Shown here: positions 45,736-54,093 of the stretch, piece by piece
Position numbering within the stretch: the first letter of the stretch is position 1
How the letters are laid out: the number at the start of each line of letters is the position of its first letter
Assembly: GCF_025677645.1 (NCBI RefSeq)
Contig: NZ_CP106879.1
Span: 1,426,001-1,490,000, forward strand
Direction of reading: 5' to 3'
DNA: 64,000 nt
Source of the DNA: Curtobacterium poinsettiae
GTDB taxonomy: Bacteria; Actinomycetota; Actinomycetes; Actinomycetales; Microbacteriaceae
Translations under genes and position numbers: made by a program
The notes under the pieces: model-generated
What the model was told of the DNA's origin: nothing
The model's database searches: none
Seen by the model: the letters and a program-made list of their open reading frames with translations, nothing else

Positions 45736-46584
45736 TCAATCGCGGGTCGCGACGATCGTGTAGGTGGTGGGGATCCGGTCGCGGTCGTGCTCCGGCCAGG
45801 CCCACGACCCGGTGCCGGTCTCGACCATGCGCGAGCTGAAGCGCCACGGCAGCGTCCGGCCCTCGTCGAGCCGCCGGATCCGCAGCCCGGCCCCGAGCAG
45901 GGCGTTCACGATCTCGGACAGCGGGTGCGGCCACTCGAAGGTGCGAGTGTTCGCCACCGTCCCGTCGCCGGCGTAGGTGCCGGCGTCGTCCCACTGCTGC
46001 GCCGTGCCGTCCGGGAAGTACCGGTACCGGGTGACGAGCTCGTCGGCGTCCTCGTCGAGGGCGTACAGCGCCGGGTGGCCGTCGCGGATGAAGAACACCC
46101 CGCCGGGGCGCAGCAGGCCGGCGACCTGCGCAGCCCAACGGTCGAGGTCGGGGAGCCAGCAGATCGTGCCGATGCTCGTGTACACGACGTCGAAGTCGCC
46201 GGTGACGGCGGCCCGGGCATCGAGCACGTCGGTCTCGACCCAGGTGACGTCGAGGCCGAGGCGTGATGCGAGCCCGGCGGCCGAGGCGAGGGCGGCGGGG
46301 GAGAAGTCGACGCCGGTCAGTCGAGCACCCTCGCGGGCGAGTGACACCGTGTCGGTGCCGATGTGGCACTGCAGGTGACAGACGTCGAGGCCCGCGAGCG
46401 ATCCGGTCGGCAACCAGGGCGTCAGGGCCGGCAGGTCCTCGCGGACGACGTCCGAGCGGTGGCCGGGGTCGGCGAGGGCGTCGATCGCGTAGGCACCCTC
46501 GTGGATCGGCACCCGGTCGTCCCAGTTCGCGCGGTTGGTGGCGCGTGCGTGGTCCCAGTCGACGTCGACGTGATCCGTGCTCAT
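45736..46584 (-). CDS. Class I SAM-dependent methyltransferase
   Basis: 282 aa. SAM motif I GLDVCHLQCHIGTDTVSLAREG, motif II LTGVDFSPAALASAAG and YTSIGTICWLPDLDRWAAQV place it in a group of small-molecule methyltransferases common in actinobacteria; the substrate is unknown. Start at ATG 46584 with TAGGCT (46591-46596) 6 bases upstream. That box overlaps the stop codon of the mrp-like gene, so it may be transcribed alone as a leaderless mRNA as well as by read-through. Confidence 0.85.
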   Translation of the reverse strand: MSTDHVDVDWDHARATNRANWDDRVPIHEGAYAIDALADPGHRSDVVREDLPALTPWLPTGSLAGLDVCHLQCHIGTDTVSLAREGARLTGVDFSPAALASAAGLASRLGLDVTWVETDVLDARAAVTGDFDVVYTSIGTICWLPDLDRWAAQVAGLLRPGGVFFIRDGHPALYALDEDADELVTRYRYFPDGTAQQWDDAGTYAGDGTVANTRTFEWPHPLSEIVNALLGAGLRIRRLDEGRTLPWRFSSRMVETGTGSWAWPEHDRDRIPTTYTIVATRD

Positions 46585-46593
46585 GCCCCGAGC

Positions 46594-47754
46594 CTAGGAC
46601 AGCGACAACCCGAGCTTCCGACCCGCGAGCCCGCGTCCCATCGTGGTGATGCGGTCGGCGATCGCCGTCAGCGCCACGGCGGACGGGTCCTCGGGGGTAC
46701 TGAGCACCACCGGCACGCCCGCGTCGCCGCCCTCTCGCAGCGGCACGGACAGCGGCACGCTGCCGAGCACCGGGACGGGGGCGTCCTGCCCGCGGGAGAG
46801 CCGCGCGGCCGTCTCGGCGCCACCGCCCTCGCCGAACAGGTGCAGGACCGATCCGTCGGGTTGCACGAGCCCGGCCATGTTCTCGATCACGCCGATGACG
46901 CGCTGCCCGGTCTGCCGGGCGACGATCCCGCTGCGTTCGGCGACGTCGGCCGCGGCGGCCTGCGGGGTCGTGACGACCAGGACCTCGGCGTGCGGCAGCA
47001 GCTGCCCCACCGAGATCGCGACGTCACCGGTGCCCGGGGGCAGGTCGAGCAGCAGGACGTCGAGATCACCGAAGAACACGTCGGTCAGGAACTGGTTCAC
47101 GGTGCGGTGCAGCATCGGTCCGCGCCACGACACCGCGGTCGAGACGTCGTCGACGAACATGCCGATCGACACGACCTTCACGTCGTGCGCCACCGGCGGC
47201 AGGATCATGCTGTCCACGCGGGTCGGACGGGGTGCGACCCCGTGCTCGTCCGTCAGACCCATCAGCCCGGGGACGCTGAAGCCGTGCACGTCGACGTCGA
47301 CGACCCCGACGCGCAGACCCCGCCGAGCGAGCGCGACGGCGAGGTTCACGGTGACGGTGGACTTCCCGACGCCGCCCTTGCCGCTCGTGACGGCGATGAC
47401 CCGGGTGAGCGAGTCCGCGGTGAACTGGACACCCTTGGGGCGGCCGGCCCGCAGCCGCTCGGTGAGCGCGGAGCGCGTCGCCGGGTCCATCACGGACACG
47501 TTGACGGCGACTGCGGCGACCCCCGGCACGGACCCGGCGGCGACGCGGACGTCGCGCTCGATGGTGTCGGCGGCCGGGCATCCCACGATCGTGAGCTGCA
47601 GGTCGACGCGCACCGCGCCTCCTGGCTGCACGTCGACACCACGGATCATGTCGAGCTCGGTGACGGGGCGGCGGATCTCGGGGTCGATGACACGGCCGAG
47701 CGCAGCGAGGACCGCCGTGCCGAGCTGCTCGTCGGTGGGGGCGGCGTCAGCCAC
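46594..47754 (-). CDS. mrp: Mrp/NBP35-family P-loop ATPase, Fe-S carrier
   Basis: 386 aa. N-terminal MIP18/DUF59 domain (about 8-95: AALGRVIDPEIRRPVTELDM...GCPAADTI), then the deviant Walker A SGKGGVGKSTVTVNLA and LLDLPPGTGD. Mrp proteins bind and transfer iron-sulphur clusters. The C-terminal CxxC used by other family members is not visible, as in other actinobacterial Mrp proteins. GTG start; the first 8 bases overlap the end of the DUF1003 gene, so it belongs to the MgtE-like/DUF1003/mrp operon. Confidence 0.92.
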   Translation of the reverse strand: MADAAPTDEQLGTAVLAALGRVIDPEIRRPVTELDMIRGVDVQPGGAVRVDLQLTIVGCPAADTIERDVRVAAGSVPGVAAVAVNVSVMDPATRSALTERLRAGRPKGVQFTADSLTRVIAVTSGKGGVGKSTVTVNLAVALARRGLRVGVVDVDVHGFSVPGLMGLTDEHGVAPRPTRVDSMILPPVAHDVKVVSIGMFVDDVSTAVSWRGPMLHRTVNQFLTDVFFGDLDVLLLDLPPGTGDVAISVGQLLPHAEVLVVTTPQAAAADVAERSGIVARQTGQRVIGVIENMAGLVQPDGSVLHLFGEGGGAETAARLSRGQDAPVPVLGSVPLSVPLREGGDAGVPVVLSTPEDPSAVALTAIADRITTMGRGLAGRKLGLSLS

Positions 47755-48313
47755 GGGTGGAGCTGTCGTGTTCGTCCGCGTAGCCGGCCTCGTCGGCGTC
47801 GCGGCGGTCGAGCTCCTCGAGCAGGGAGCGGAGCTCGGCGCGGATGAAGTCCTTCGACGCCATGTCCCGCATCGCCAGGCGCAGGGCGACGACCTCGCGG
47901 GCCAGGTACTCGGTGTCGGCCAGGTTGCGCTCGGCGCGCTGGCGGTCCTGCTCGAACTGCACGCGGTCGCGGTCGTCCTGCCGGTTCTGCGCGAGCAGGA
48001 TCAGGGGAGCGGCGTACGAGGCCTGCAGCGAGAGCACGAGCGTCAGCGCCGTGAACCCGATGGCCGCCGAGTCGAACTGCCACGGCTTCGGTGCCAGGGT
48101 GTTGTAGCCCATCCAGACCACGCAGAACAGCGTGAGGCCGATGAGGAACCACGGCGTGCCCATACCGCGGGCGATGCCCTCGGTGGCGCGACCGAAGGTG
48201 TCCCCGCGACCACGGCGGCGGCTGGGGAGCACACGCGTGCGCATGCCCTTGGGGGAGTCGAGCCGGACCTCCTGGCGGTCACGGTCGCGACGGTTGTCAT
48301 CCGTTCGGGCCAC
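47747..48313 (-). CDS. DUF1003 membrane protein
   Basis: 188 aa. Two membrane helices (PWFLIGLTLFCVVWMGYNTL, FTALTLVLSLQASYAAPLILLAQ) with the DUF1003 signature YNTLAPKPWQFD...FTALTLVLSLQASYAAPLILLAQNRQ. A charged coiled-coil tail follows (RDRVQFEQDRQRAERNLADTEYLAREV). Function unknown. Its start overlaps the MgtE-like gene by 17 bases and its end overlaps mrp, a strongly conserved trio in actinobacteria. Confidence 0.9.
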   Translation of the reverse strand: MARTDDNRRDRDRQEVRLDSPKGMRTRVLPSRRRGRGDTFGRATEGIARGMGTPWFLIGLTLFCVVWMGYNTLAPKPWQFDSAAIGFTALTLVLSLQASYAAPLILLAQNRQDDRDRVQFEQDRQRAERNLADTEYLAREVVALRLAMRDMASKDFIRAELRSLLEELDRRDADEAGYADEHDSSTRG

Positions 48314-49616
48314 GGGTGGTCCTCCTTCCCGTCGTCACGGGTGTCCTGCGCGGGCGTTGGCGTGGAAGCGGTGAGGGTTCCCCCTCGCCCTGACTTCGCC
48401 AGTCGTCCGGCAGGACGTGGTCGAGGACATCGTCGATCGTCACCACCCCGACGAGACGGTGGGCGTCGTCGACCACGGGGACGGACAGCAGGTTGTAGGT
48501 CGCCATGATGCGGGTGACCTCGGCGGCGCTCGCGTCGACCCGGACCGGTTCGGTCTGCTGGTCGATGAGCGTGCCCAGCCGCTCGTTCGGCGGGTAGCGG
48601 AGCATCCGCTGGAAGTGCACGAGCCCGAGGAACCGACCGGTCGGGGGCTCGTACGGCGGCAGGGTGACGCAGACGGCGGCGCCGAGCACCGGCGCGAGCT
48701 CGTGGCGGCGGACCAGCGCCAGGCCCTCGGCAACGGTGGCGTCGGCCGAGACGATCACCGGCTCGGTGGTCATCAGACCACCGGCGGTGTCCGGCTCGTA
48801 CTCCAGGAGCATGCGGACGTCCTGCGCCTCCTCCGGCTCCATGAGCTGCAGGAGGGCCTCGCTCCGCTCGTCGGAGAACTGGGCGAGGACGTCGGCCGCG
48901 TCGTCCGGCTGCATCTGGTCGAGGACGTCGGCGGCGCGGGCGTCGGCCAACCGCGTGAGGATCTCGATGCGCTCCTGGTCGGGCATCTCCTCGAGCACGT
49001 CGGCGAGGCGGTCGTCGGGCAGTTCCTCGGCGACCTCGAACCGGCGCTCGGCGGGCAGGTCGAGCAGCGTCGACGCGAGGTCGGCGGGCAGCAGGTCGGA
49101 GTAGGCGGCGATGACGTGCTCGGCGGACTGGGCCTCGCCGGGGAGTTCGTCCTCGGTGACCTCGTTCCACGTCGCGAACGTCGTGGGGCCCTTGCCGAAC
49201 GGCGACGGCGTGGTCTTCGGCTTGCGGAGGAAGAGCTGCGCGACCTCCCAGTCGCCCTGTCCGCGGTCCTCGATCGCGACGTCCTCGATGGTGGCGCGGA
49301 TCCGCTGGTTCTTGATGAGCACCTTGCGGCCGAGCATCTCGGCGATGACGCGGACCTCGCCGCCGCGCTGCTCGAAGCGGCGCATGTTCACCAGGCCGGT
49401 GGTGATGACCTGCCCGGCACCGATGGAGGTGATGCGGCCGATGCTCACGAAGATCCGGCGCTTGCCGGGCACCTCGACGATGAGCCCGACGACGTGTGGG
49501 GGATCGGCCCGGCGGTAGACGACCAGGACGTCCCGGACCCTGCCGACGCGGTCGCCCGCGGGGTCGAAGACGGAGCACCCGGCGAGGCGGGCGACGAAGA
49601 CCTTCGTGGCGCTCAC
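48297..49616 (-). CDS. Soluble MgtE-like protein: PRC-barrel, MgtE_N and two CBS domains
   Basis: 439 aa. PRC-barrel-like N-terminus (RLAGCSVFDPAGDRVGRVRDVLVVYRR, about 5-75), MgtE_N helical repeats (ADLASTLLDLPAERRFEVAEEL...MPDQERIEIL, about 160-290) and a CBS pair (TTEPVIVSADATVAEGLALV...VDASAAEVTRIMATYNLLSVPVV). The MgtE magnesium-channel membrane domain is missing and a Pro/Arg-rich tail replaces it. A sensory or scaffold role in Mg or nucleotide sensing is inferred. GTG 49616 with TACGCT (49624-49629) 7 bases upstream: leaderless. Confidence 0.87.
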   Translation of the reverse strand: MSATKVFVARLAGCSVFDPAGDRVGRVRDVLVVYRRADPPHVVGLIVEVPGKRRIFVSIGRITSIGAGQVITTGLVNMRRFEQRGGEVRVIAEMLGRKVLIKNQRIRATIEDVAIEDRGQGDWEVAQLFLRKPKTTPSPFGKGPTTFATWNEVTEDELPGEAQSAEHVIAAYSDLLPADLASTLLDLPAERRFEVAEELPDDRLADVLEEMPDQERIEILTRLADARAADVLDQMQPDDAADVLAQFSDERSEALLQLMEPEEAQDVRMLLEYEPDTAGGLMTTEPVIVSADATVAEGLALVRRHELAPVLGAAVCVTLPPYEPPTGRFLGLVHFQRMLRYPPNERLGTLIDQQTEPVRVDASAAEVTRIMATYNLLSVPVVDDAHRLVGVVTIDDVLDHVLPDDWRSQGEGEPSPLPRQRPRRTPVTTGRRTTRGPNG

Positions 49617-49735
49617 CCGACCCAGCGTAGTCGCTCGGGTGTGCGCGCTCGGCCCGCGCCGGTCGGCTGCTTCCGATCGGCTGCTTCCCTGAGAGTGCAC
49701 GTGCGATTGCAAGGTGTGCGGTGAATGATGGCTGT

Positions 49736-50608
49736 GTGAGCAATCAGAGCCCCTTCGCCGGCAGGACCGCCCAGGCGTTCCCGACGCTGCCCAAGGGCGA
49801 CGTCCTGGGAACGTACGACAGCTACCCCGACGCGCAGCGCGTGGTGGCGAAGCTGGCCGAGGCCGACTTCCCCGTCAACCAGCTCTCGATCGTCGGCAAC
49901 GACCTGAAGACGGTCGAGCGGGTCACCGGCAAGATGACGTACGGCCGCGCCGCCATCGCCGGCGCGCTGTCCGGTCTGTGGCTCGGGTTCTTCTTCGGCA
50001 TCGTGCTCACGCTGTTCTCACCGCAGGCAGGTGGGCTGTTCTTCGCCGCGGCCGTCATCGGCGCCGCGTTCGGCATGCTCTACGGCATCGTCTCGTTCGC
50101 GATCACGAAGCGGCAGCGCGACTTCACGAGCGTGCACCAGGTGCTCGCCACGAACTACCAGATCGTCGTCAACCCGCAGCTGACCGGGCAGGCGCAGCGG
50201 ATCCTCGGCGAGCACGGAGCGACCCCGTCCACGCACTGGAACGACGCTCCCCAGCAGCAGCAGCAGCAGTGGCGTCCGGGCCCCGGTGGGGTCCCGCCGC
50301 AGCAGCAGCAGTCGCCGTACGGCGGGCACGCCACGCCGCACCAGCAGCCAGGAGGCCTGCAGCACCCCGGCGCGTCGGCCCCCGGGGCGCAGACGGGTGC
50401 GCGTTCGGGCCCGCCGCGCTACGGCACGAACGACGGACCCCGGTACGGGGAGACCCCGGAGACGGCTGCCGCCCCCGCGGCCCGGCCGGTGCCGGAGCGT
50501 CGGCCCGAGGAGCCGCCGCGCTACGGCGAGCGGGTCGCCGGTGCCACGCCGCCGGAGCCCTCGTCCTCGCCGGATGCCCAGCGCGACGGGGACGGCGACC
50601 GCCGCTAG
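49736..50608 (+). CDS. General-stress-protein-like (YflT/GSP17M-type) membrane protein with a Pro/Gln-rich tail
   Basis: 290 aa. VLGTYDSYPDAQRVVAKLAEADFPVNQLSIVGNDL is the general stress protein 17M fold. Two membrane helices (AAIAGALSGLWLGFFFGIVL, GGLFFAAAVIGAAFGMLYGI) follow. Residues about 165-290 are low-complexity, with Gln runs (APQQQQQQW, PPQQQQ) and RYG repeats (PPRYGTNDGPRYGE, PPRYGE). The GTG at 49736 is chosen because AATGAT (49724-49729) lies 6 bases upstream; GTG at 49721 would add five residues. Function unknown; probable envelope stress role by family. Confidence 0.8.
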   Translation: MSNQSPFAGRTAQAFPTLPKGDVLGTYDSYPDAQRVVAKLAEADFPVNQLSIVGNDLKTVERVTGKMTYGRAAIAGALSGLWLGFFFGIVLTLFSPQAGGLFFAAAVIGAAFGMLYGIVSFAITKRQRDFTSVHQVLATNYQIVVNPQLTGQAQRILGEHGATPSTHWNDAPQQQQQQWRPGPGGVPPQQQQSPYGGHATPHQQPGGLQHPGASAPGAQTGARSGPPRYGTNDGPRYGETPETAAAPAARPVPERRPEEPPRYGERVAGATPPEPSSSPDAQRDGDGDRR

Positions 50609-50650
50609 CTGCGCTCCGGCTGGCGCGACCGGGCTTCGTCCTCGGGTCGC

Positions 50651-50710
50651 GCGAGATCGGGTTGCGCGAGATCGGGTCGTGCGAGATCGGGTCGTGCGAG
50701 ATCGCTCGAC
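50651..50710. repeat. 15-base tandem repeat, four units
   Basis: Four consecutive 15-base units starting GCGAGATCGGGT (50651, 50666, 50681, 50696), the middle two identical and the last diverged. It lies just after the stress protein gene. The 438-base gap (50609-51046) also holds palindromic repeat copies 4 and 5 and a 17-base tandem repeat; I see no gene in it. Confidence 0.8.
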
Positions 50711-50724
50711 ACGCCGTTCACGTC

Positions 50725-50787
50725 CGCCGACGTCGCGCGAACTGTCGCCGCCGATCGTCGCGGGCGGCACGTCGTGCGACCCCGGCT
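50725..50787. repeat. 63-base palindromic repeat, copy 4 (right arm degenerate)
   Basis: Left arm 50725-50747 (CGCCGACGTCGCGCGAACTG...) matches the family well; the centre is 17 bases and the right arm 50765-50787 is diverged (CGGCACGTCGTGCGACC). The flank GACACGCCGTTCAC before it matches the flank of copy 1. Confidence 0.65.
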
Positions 50788-50839
50788 GCGGAGTCCGGAG
50801 GGCGGACGTTCGGACGGTCGCCACACCCCGCGAGCCCGG

Positions 50840-50902
50840 GGTCGAGCGGTCAGCGATCGTCGTTCGGCGCCGGCACAGACGACGGTTCGTGACCGCTCGT
50901 CC
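50840..50902. repeat. 63-base palindromic repeat, copy 5 (left arm degenerate)
   Basis: Right arm 50880-50902 (CGACGGTTCGTGACCGCTCG) matches the family; left arm 50840-50862 is diverged but keeps GAGCGGTC. The centre is again 17 bases. Confidence 0.65.
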
Positions 50903-50945
50903 TCGGGCCGACGGCACGTCGTGACCGGACGCGGTGCGGGACCAC

Positions 50946-50986
50946 GCGCGGCGCGGGCCCGCGCGCGGCGCGGGCCCGCGCGCGGC
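50946..50986. repeat. 17-base GC-only tandem repeat, about 2.4 units
   Basis: GCGCGGCGCGGGCCCGC-type unit starting at 50946, 50963 and 50980, made only of G and C. Could form strong secondary structure downstream of the GNAT gene that ends at 51047. Confidence 0.7.
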
Positions 50987-51046
50987 GCCGACTTGCGCAC
51001 GGAACGGCATCGCACGGCACGGAACCGCCGGGCGGCTTCGTCGCGA

Positions 51047-51523
51047 CTAGAGGACCTTCGAGTAGCAGACCGACAGGGGTGCCCCGACGTAGGGCCCGAA
51101 GTTCGCGATCCGCCGGAACCCCTCGCGCTGGTAGAACCCGACGGCGCGCTGCTGCTCCGTCCCCGTCTCGAGGACGAGCGCCGGGGACCCCAGGTCGAGC
51201 GCGGCTTCCTCCAGCCGTCGCAGCAGGGCAGCCGCGACGCCGGACCCGCGGGATTCCGGTCGGACGTACATCCGCTTGATCTCGGCGATGCCGTCGTCGA
51301 CGATGCGCAGGCCCCCGCACCCCAGGGGAGTACCGGACTCGTCCCGTGCGACGAAGAACACCGCGATCGACTCGGCCGTCGGCTTCTCACCGGGTTCGGT
51401 GTCGCCGCCGTGTGCCCGGTCGATCTCCAGGCGCTGGGCGGCGCGGAGTCGTTGGGCGTCGGGGGAGTCGAAGTGCTCGACCTCGATCGAGAACGCGTTC
51501 GGGGAGGCCTCGGGCATGGTCAC
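51047..51523 (-). CDS. GNAT-family N-acetyltransferase
   Basis: 158 aa. Acetyl-CoA motif EIKRMYVRPESRGSGVAAAL and C-terminal AVGFYQREGFRRIANFGPY are diagnostic; the middle FFVARDESGTPLGCGGLR is the usual central strand. The substrate is unknown. GTG 51523 is supported by TAGCCT (51530-51535 on the minus strand) 6 bases upstream. It lies 9 bases after pepP and that -10 box overlaps the pepP stop region, so it may be both co-transcribed and separately started. Confidence 0.85.
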   Translation of the reverse strand: MTMPEASPNAFSIEVEHFDSPDAQRLRAAQRLEIDRAHGGDTEPGEKPTAESIAVFFVARDESGTPLGCGGLRIVDDGIAEIKRMYVRPESRGSGVAAALLRRLEEAALDLGSPALVLETGTEQQRAVGFYQREGFRRIANFGPYVGAPLSVCYSKVL

Positions 51524-51532
51524 CCGATCAGG

Positions 51533-53017
51533 CTAGCGGCCAGAGCGGGCGATCCACCCCTCCACTTCCGAGGGGGTCCGGGGGATGCCGACGGACAGGT
51601 TCTCGGCGCCGTCCTCGGTCACCAGGATGTCGTCCTCGATGCGGACACCGATGCCGCGGAACTCCTCCGGCACGGTCAGGTCGTCCTGCTGGAAGTACAG
51701 TCCGGGCTCGATCGTGAAGACCATGCCGGCCTGCACGGTGCCGTCGAGGTACATCTCGCGGCGGGCCTTGGCGCAGTCGTGCACGTCGAGTCCGAGGTGG
51801 TGGCTCGTGCCGTGCACCATGTAGCGGCGGTGGAACTGGTTGTCCGGCTCGAGCGACTCGGCGGCCGAGACCGGCAGGAAGCCCCACTCGGCGGTCTTGC
51901 GCGCGATGACCTCCATCGCGGTGGCGTGCACCTGGCGGAACGTGATGCCGGGCTTGACGATCGCGAACGCGGCATCGGCGGCCTCGAGCACGGCTTCGTA
52001 GACCATGCGCTGCACGGGTGAGAAGGTGCCGCTCACCGGCAGCGTGCGGGTGATGTCGGCGGTGTAGAAGGAGTCGACCTCGACGCCGGCATCGATGAGG
52101 ATGAGGTCGCCCGGCTGCACGGCGCCGTCGTTGCGGGTCCAGTGCAGGATGCAGGCGTGGTGGCCCGAGGCGGCGATGGTGTCGTAGCCCACGGTGTTGC
52201 CGTCGGCGCGGGCCCGGCGGTTGAACGTGCCCTCGACGATGCGCTCTCCGCGCGGGTGCGCGAGCACGGCGTCGAAGTCGCCGATGACGTCGTCGAACCC
52301 GTGCTTCGTGGCGTCGACGGCCTTGCGGAGCTCACGGACCTCGTACGGGTCCTTGACCAGTCGCAGCTCGGACAGGTCGCGGGAGAGCAGGTCGTCGGTG
52401 GCCGGCGATCCCTCGGTCTCGACCGCACCACCGATCGCCGCGCCGATGCGGGCGTCGAGCGAACGGGTCAGGTCGTCGTCGGCTTCGCGCACGAGCAGTG
52501 CCGATGCGTCGAGTGCGTCGGCGACGGCGGAGAACGCCCCGAGGTCAGCCGTGGCCAGCCCGAGGTCGGCGGCGACGGCGTCGAGCGAGGGGCGCGGACC
52601 GACCCAGAACTCGCCGATCTCGGGGTTGGCGTAGAACTCTTCCGAGTCGCGGCCTGCGGTGGCGCGGAAGTACAGCGTGGCGTCGTGGCCGGAGCCGTTC
52701 GGCGTCATCACGAGCACGGAGCCGACGACGGTGTCGGTGCCCCAGCCGGTCAGGTGCGCGAAGGTGGAGTGCGGTCGGAACGGGTAGTCGCAGTCGTTCG
52801 AGCGGACCTTGGCCTGCCCGGCGGGCACCACGATCGTGCGGCCCGGGTGTAGTTCGGAGATGCGCGCGCGACGCTCGGCGGCGAACGCGGCCTGCTCGCG
52901 GGGCTCGGGCTGCGCTTCCGAGCGCTCGGCCCACTGCGACCCGATGAAGTCCTTGAAGGTCGAGGACCCGGGGGTCGTGGATCGGTTGCTCGTCGCGCGG
53001 GGAGTCGTGTCGGCCAT
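51533..53017 (-). CDS. pepP: Xaa-Pro aminopeptidase (M24B)
   Basis: 494 aa. AMP_N-type N-terminal domain (SNDCDYPFRPHSTFAHLTGW), then the pita-bread fold with metal ligands in DAGVEVDSFYTADITRTLP (two Asp), HGTSHHLGLDVHD (His), IEPGLYF (Glu) and VRIEDD (Glu). It removes N-terminal residues before proline, useful with the peptide transporters of this window. ATG 53017; GATGAT (53024-53029 on the minus strand) lies 6 bases upstream. Divergent from the PHP gene by 70 bases. Confidence 0.94.
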   Translation of the reverse strand: MADTTPRATSNRSTTPGSSTFKDFIGSQWAERSEAQPEPREQAAFAAERRARISELHPGRTIVVPAGQAKVRSNDCDYPFRPHSTFAHLTGWGTDTVVGSVLVMTPNGSGHDATLYFRATAGRDSEEFYANPEIGEFWVGPRPSLDAVAADLGLATADLGAFSAVADALDASALLVREADDDLTRSLDARIGAAIGGAVETEGSPATDDLLSRDLSELRLVKDPYEVRELRKAVDATKHGFDDVIGDFDAVLAHPRGERIVEGTFNRRARADGNTVGYDTIAASGHHACILHWTRNDGAVQPGDLILIDAGVEVDSFYTADITRTLPVSGTFSPVQRMVYEAVLEAADAAFAIVKPGITFRQVHATAMEVIARKTAEWGFLPVSAAESLEPDNQFHRRYMVHGTSHHLGLDVHDCAKARREMYLDGTVQAGMVFTIEPGLYFQQDDLTVPEEFRGIGVRIEDDILVTEDGAENLSVGIPRTPSEVEGWIARSGR

Positions 53018-53087
53018 GCGTCCATCATCGCACCGCCCGGGGACACCCGGCCTGTGCGGCCGCTCACCTGTGGATAGCATTGGCCAC

Positions 53088-53960
53088 GTGCCAGACCCGT
53101 TCATCGACCTGCACGCGCACTCCAGTGTCTCCGACGGCACCGAGCGTCCCGCGGAGCTCGTGCGAGCGGCCGCAGCCGCCGGACTCGACGCCGTCGCGCT
53201 GACCGACCACGACACGACCGCGGGGTGGGCGGACGCCACGGCCGCGGCGCACGAGCTGCCCCTGACCCTGCTGCCGGGCCTCGAGCTGAGCACCCGGATC
53301 GGCTACCGCAGTGTGCACGTGCTCGGCTACCTGGTGGACCCCGAGCACCCCGGACTGGTCGAGGAGACGACCCGCATCCGCGACGGCCGGCTCTCCCGCG
53401 CGCACCGCATGGTCGACCGCATCGCCGAGGACCACCCGATCACCTGGGCGGACGTCCTGGCCCAGTCCAGCCCCGGTGCCACGATCGGCCGTCCGCACAT
53501 CGCCGACGCCCTGGTCGCCCGTGGGCTCGAGTCCGACCGTTCCGCGGCGTTCCGCGGCATCCTGCACCCCGCGTCCGGCTACTACGAACCACACGAGGCA
53601 CCGTCGCCCCTGCGCGGCGTCGAACTCATCCGGCAGGCAGGCGGCGTGCCCGTCATCGCGCACCCGGCGGCGTCCTCGCGCGGGATCGTCATCGATGAAC
53701 CGATGCTCCGCGACCTCGTCGACGCCGGGCTCGGCGGGCTCGAGGTCGACCACCGCGAGAACCTGGCACACGGCAAGCGCACGCTGCTCGACTGGGCGAC
53801 CCGCTACGGCCTGTTCGTCACCGGTTCGAGCGACTACCACGGCACCGGCAAGCCGAACCGGCTGGGGGAGCACCGTACCGCACGCGTCTCCTTCGACGCG
53901 ATCGTGTCCGAGGCGAGGGGCAGCGCTCCCGTGGTCGGACCCGGCTCGCGCCTGTCCTGA
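53088..53960 (+). CDS. PHP-domain phosphoesterase (YciV/nucleoside 3',5'-bisphosphate phosphatase type)
   Basis: 290 aa. Metal-binding PHP motifs: DLHAHSSVSDGT, ALTDHDTTAGW, GLELST, VPVIAHPA, GSSDYHGTGK. The insertion domain with IGRPHIADAL is typical of RNase AM/pAp phosphatase relatives. It probably dephosphorylates nucleotide 3',5'-bisphosphates or trims RNA 5' ends; the exact role is inferred from the family. GTG 53088 with TAGCAT (53075-53080) 7 bases upstream: leaderless. Confidence 0.9.
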   Translation: MPDPFIDLHAHSSVSDGTERPAELVRAAAAAGLDAVALTDHDTTAGWADATAAAHELPLTLLPGLELSTRIGYRSVHVLGYLVDPEHPGLVEETTRIRDGRLSRAHRMVDRIAEDHPITWADVLAQSSPGATIGRPHIADALVARGLESDRSAAFRGILHPASGYYEPHEAPSPLRGVELIRQAGGVPVIAHPAASSRGIVIDEPMLRDLVDAGLGGLEVDHRENLAHGKRTLLDWATRYGLFVTGSSDYHGTGKPNRLGEHRTARVSFDAIVSEARGSAPVVGPGSRLS

Positions 53961-54019
53961 CGCGTCGCGCCGTCCCACCGAAGCGACAGATCTCGCTCGG
54001 CGCGGCGTGACCCATCCGC

Positions 54020-54066
54020 GGGAGCGACAGATGCCCGCTGACCCTTTGCGGCGATCTGTCGCTCCC
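54020..54066. repeat. Inverted repeat with octamer GCGACAGA copies
   Basis: GGGAGCGACAGAT (54020-54032) and ATCTGTCGCTCCC (54054-54066) are perfectly complementary over 13 bases with a 21-base centre. A third copy of the arm core (AAGCGACAGAT) occurs at about 53981-53991. A run of ten G follows at 54078-54087. It lies between the convergent PHP and helicase genes. Confidence 0.7.
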
Positions 54067-54093
54067 ACGGTGCAGTCGGGGGGGGGGAGACGG

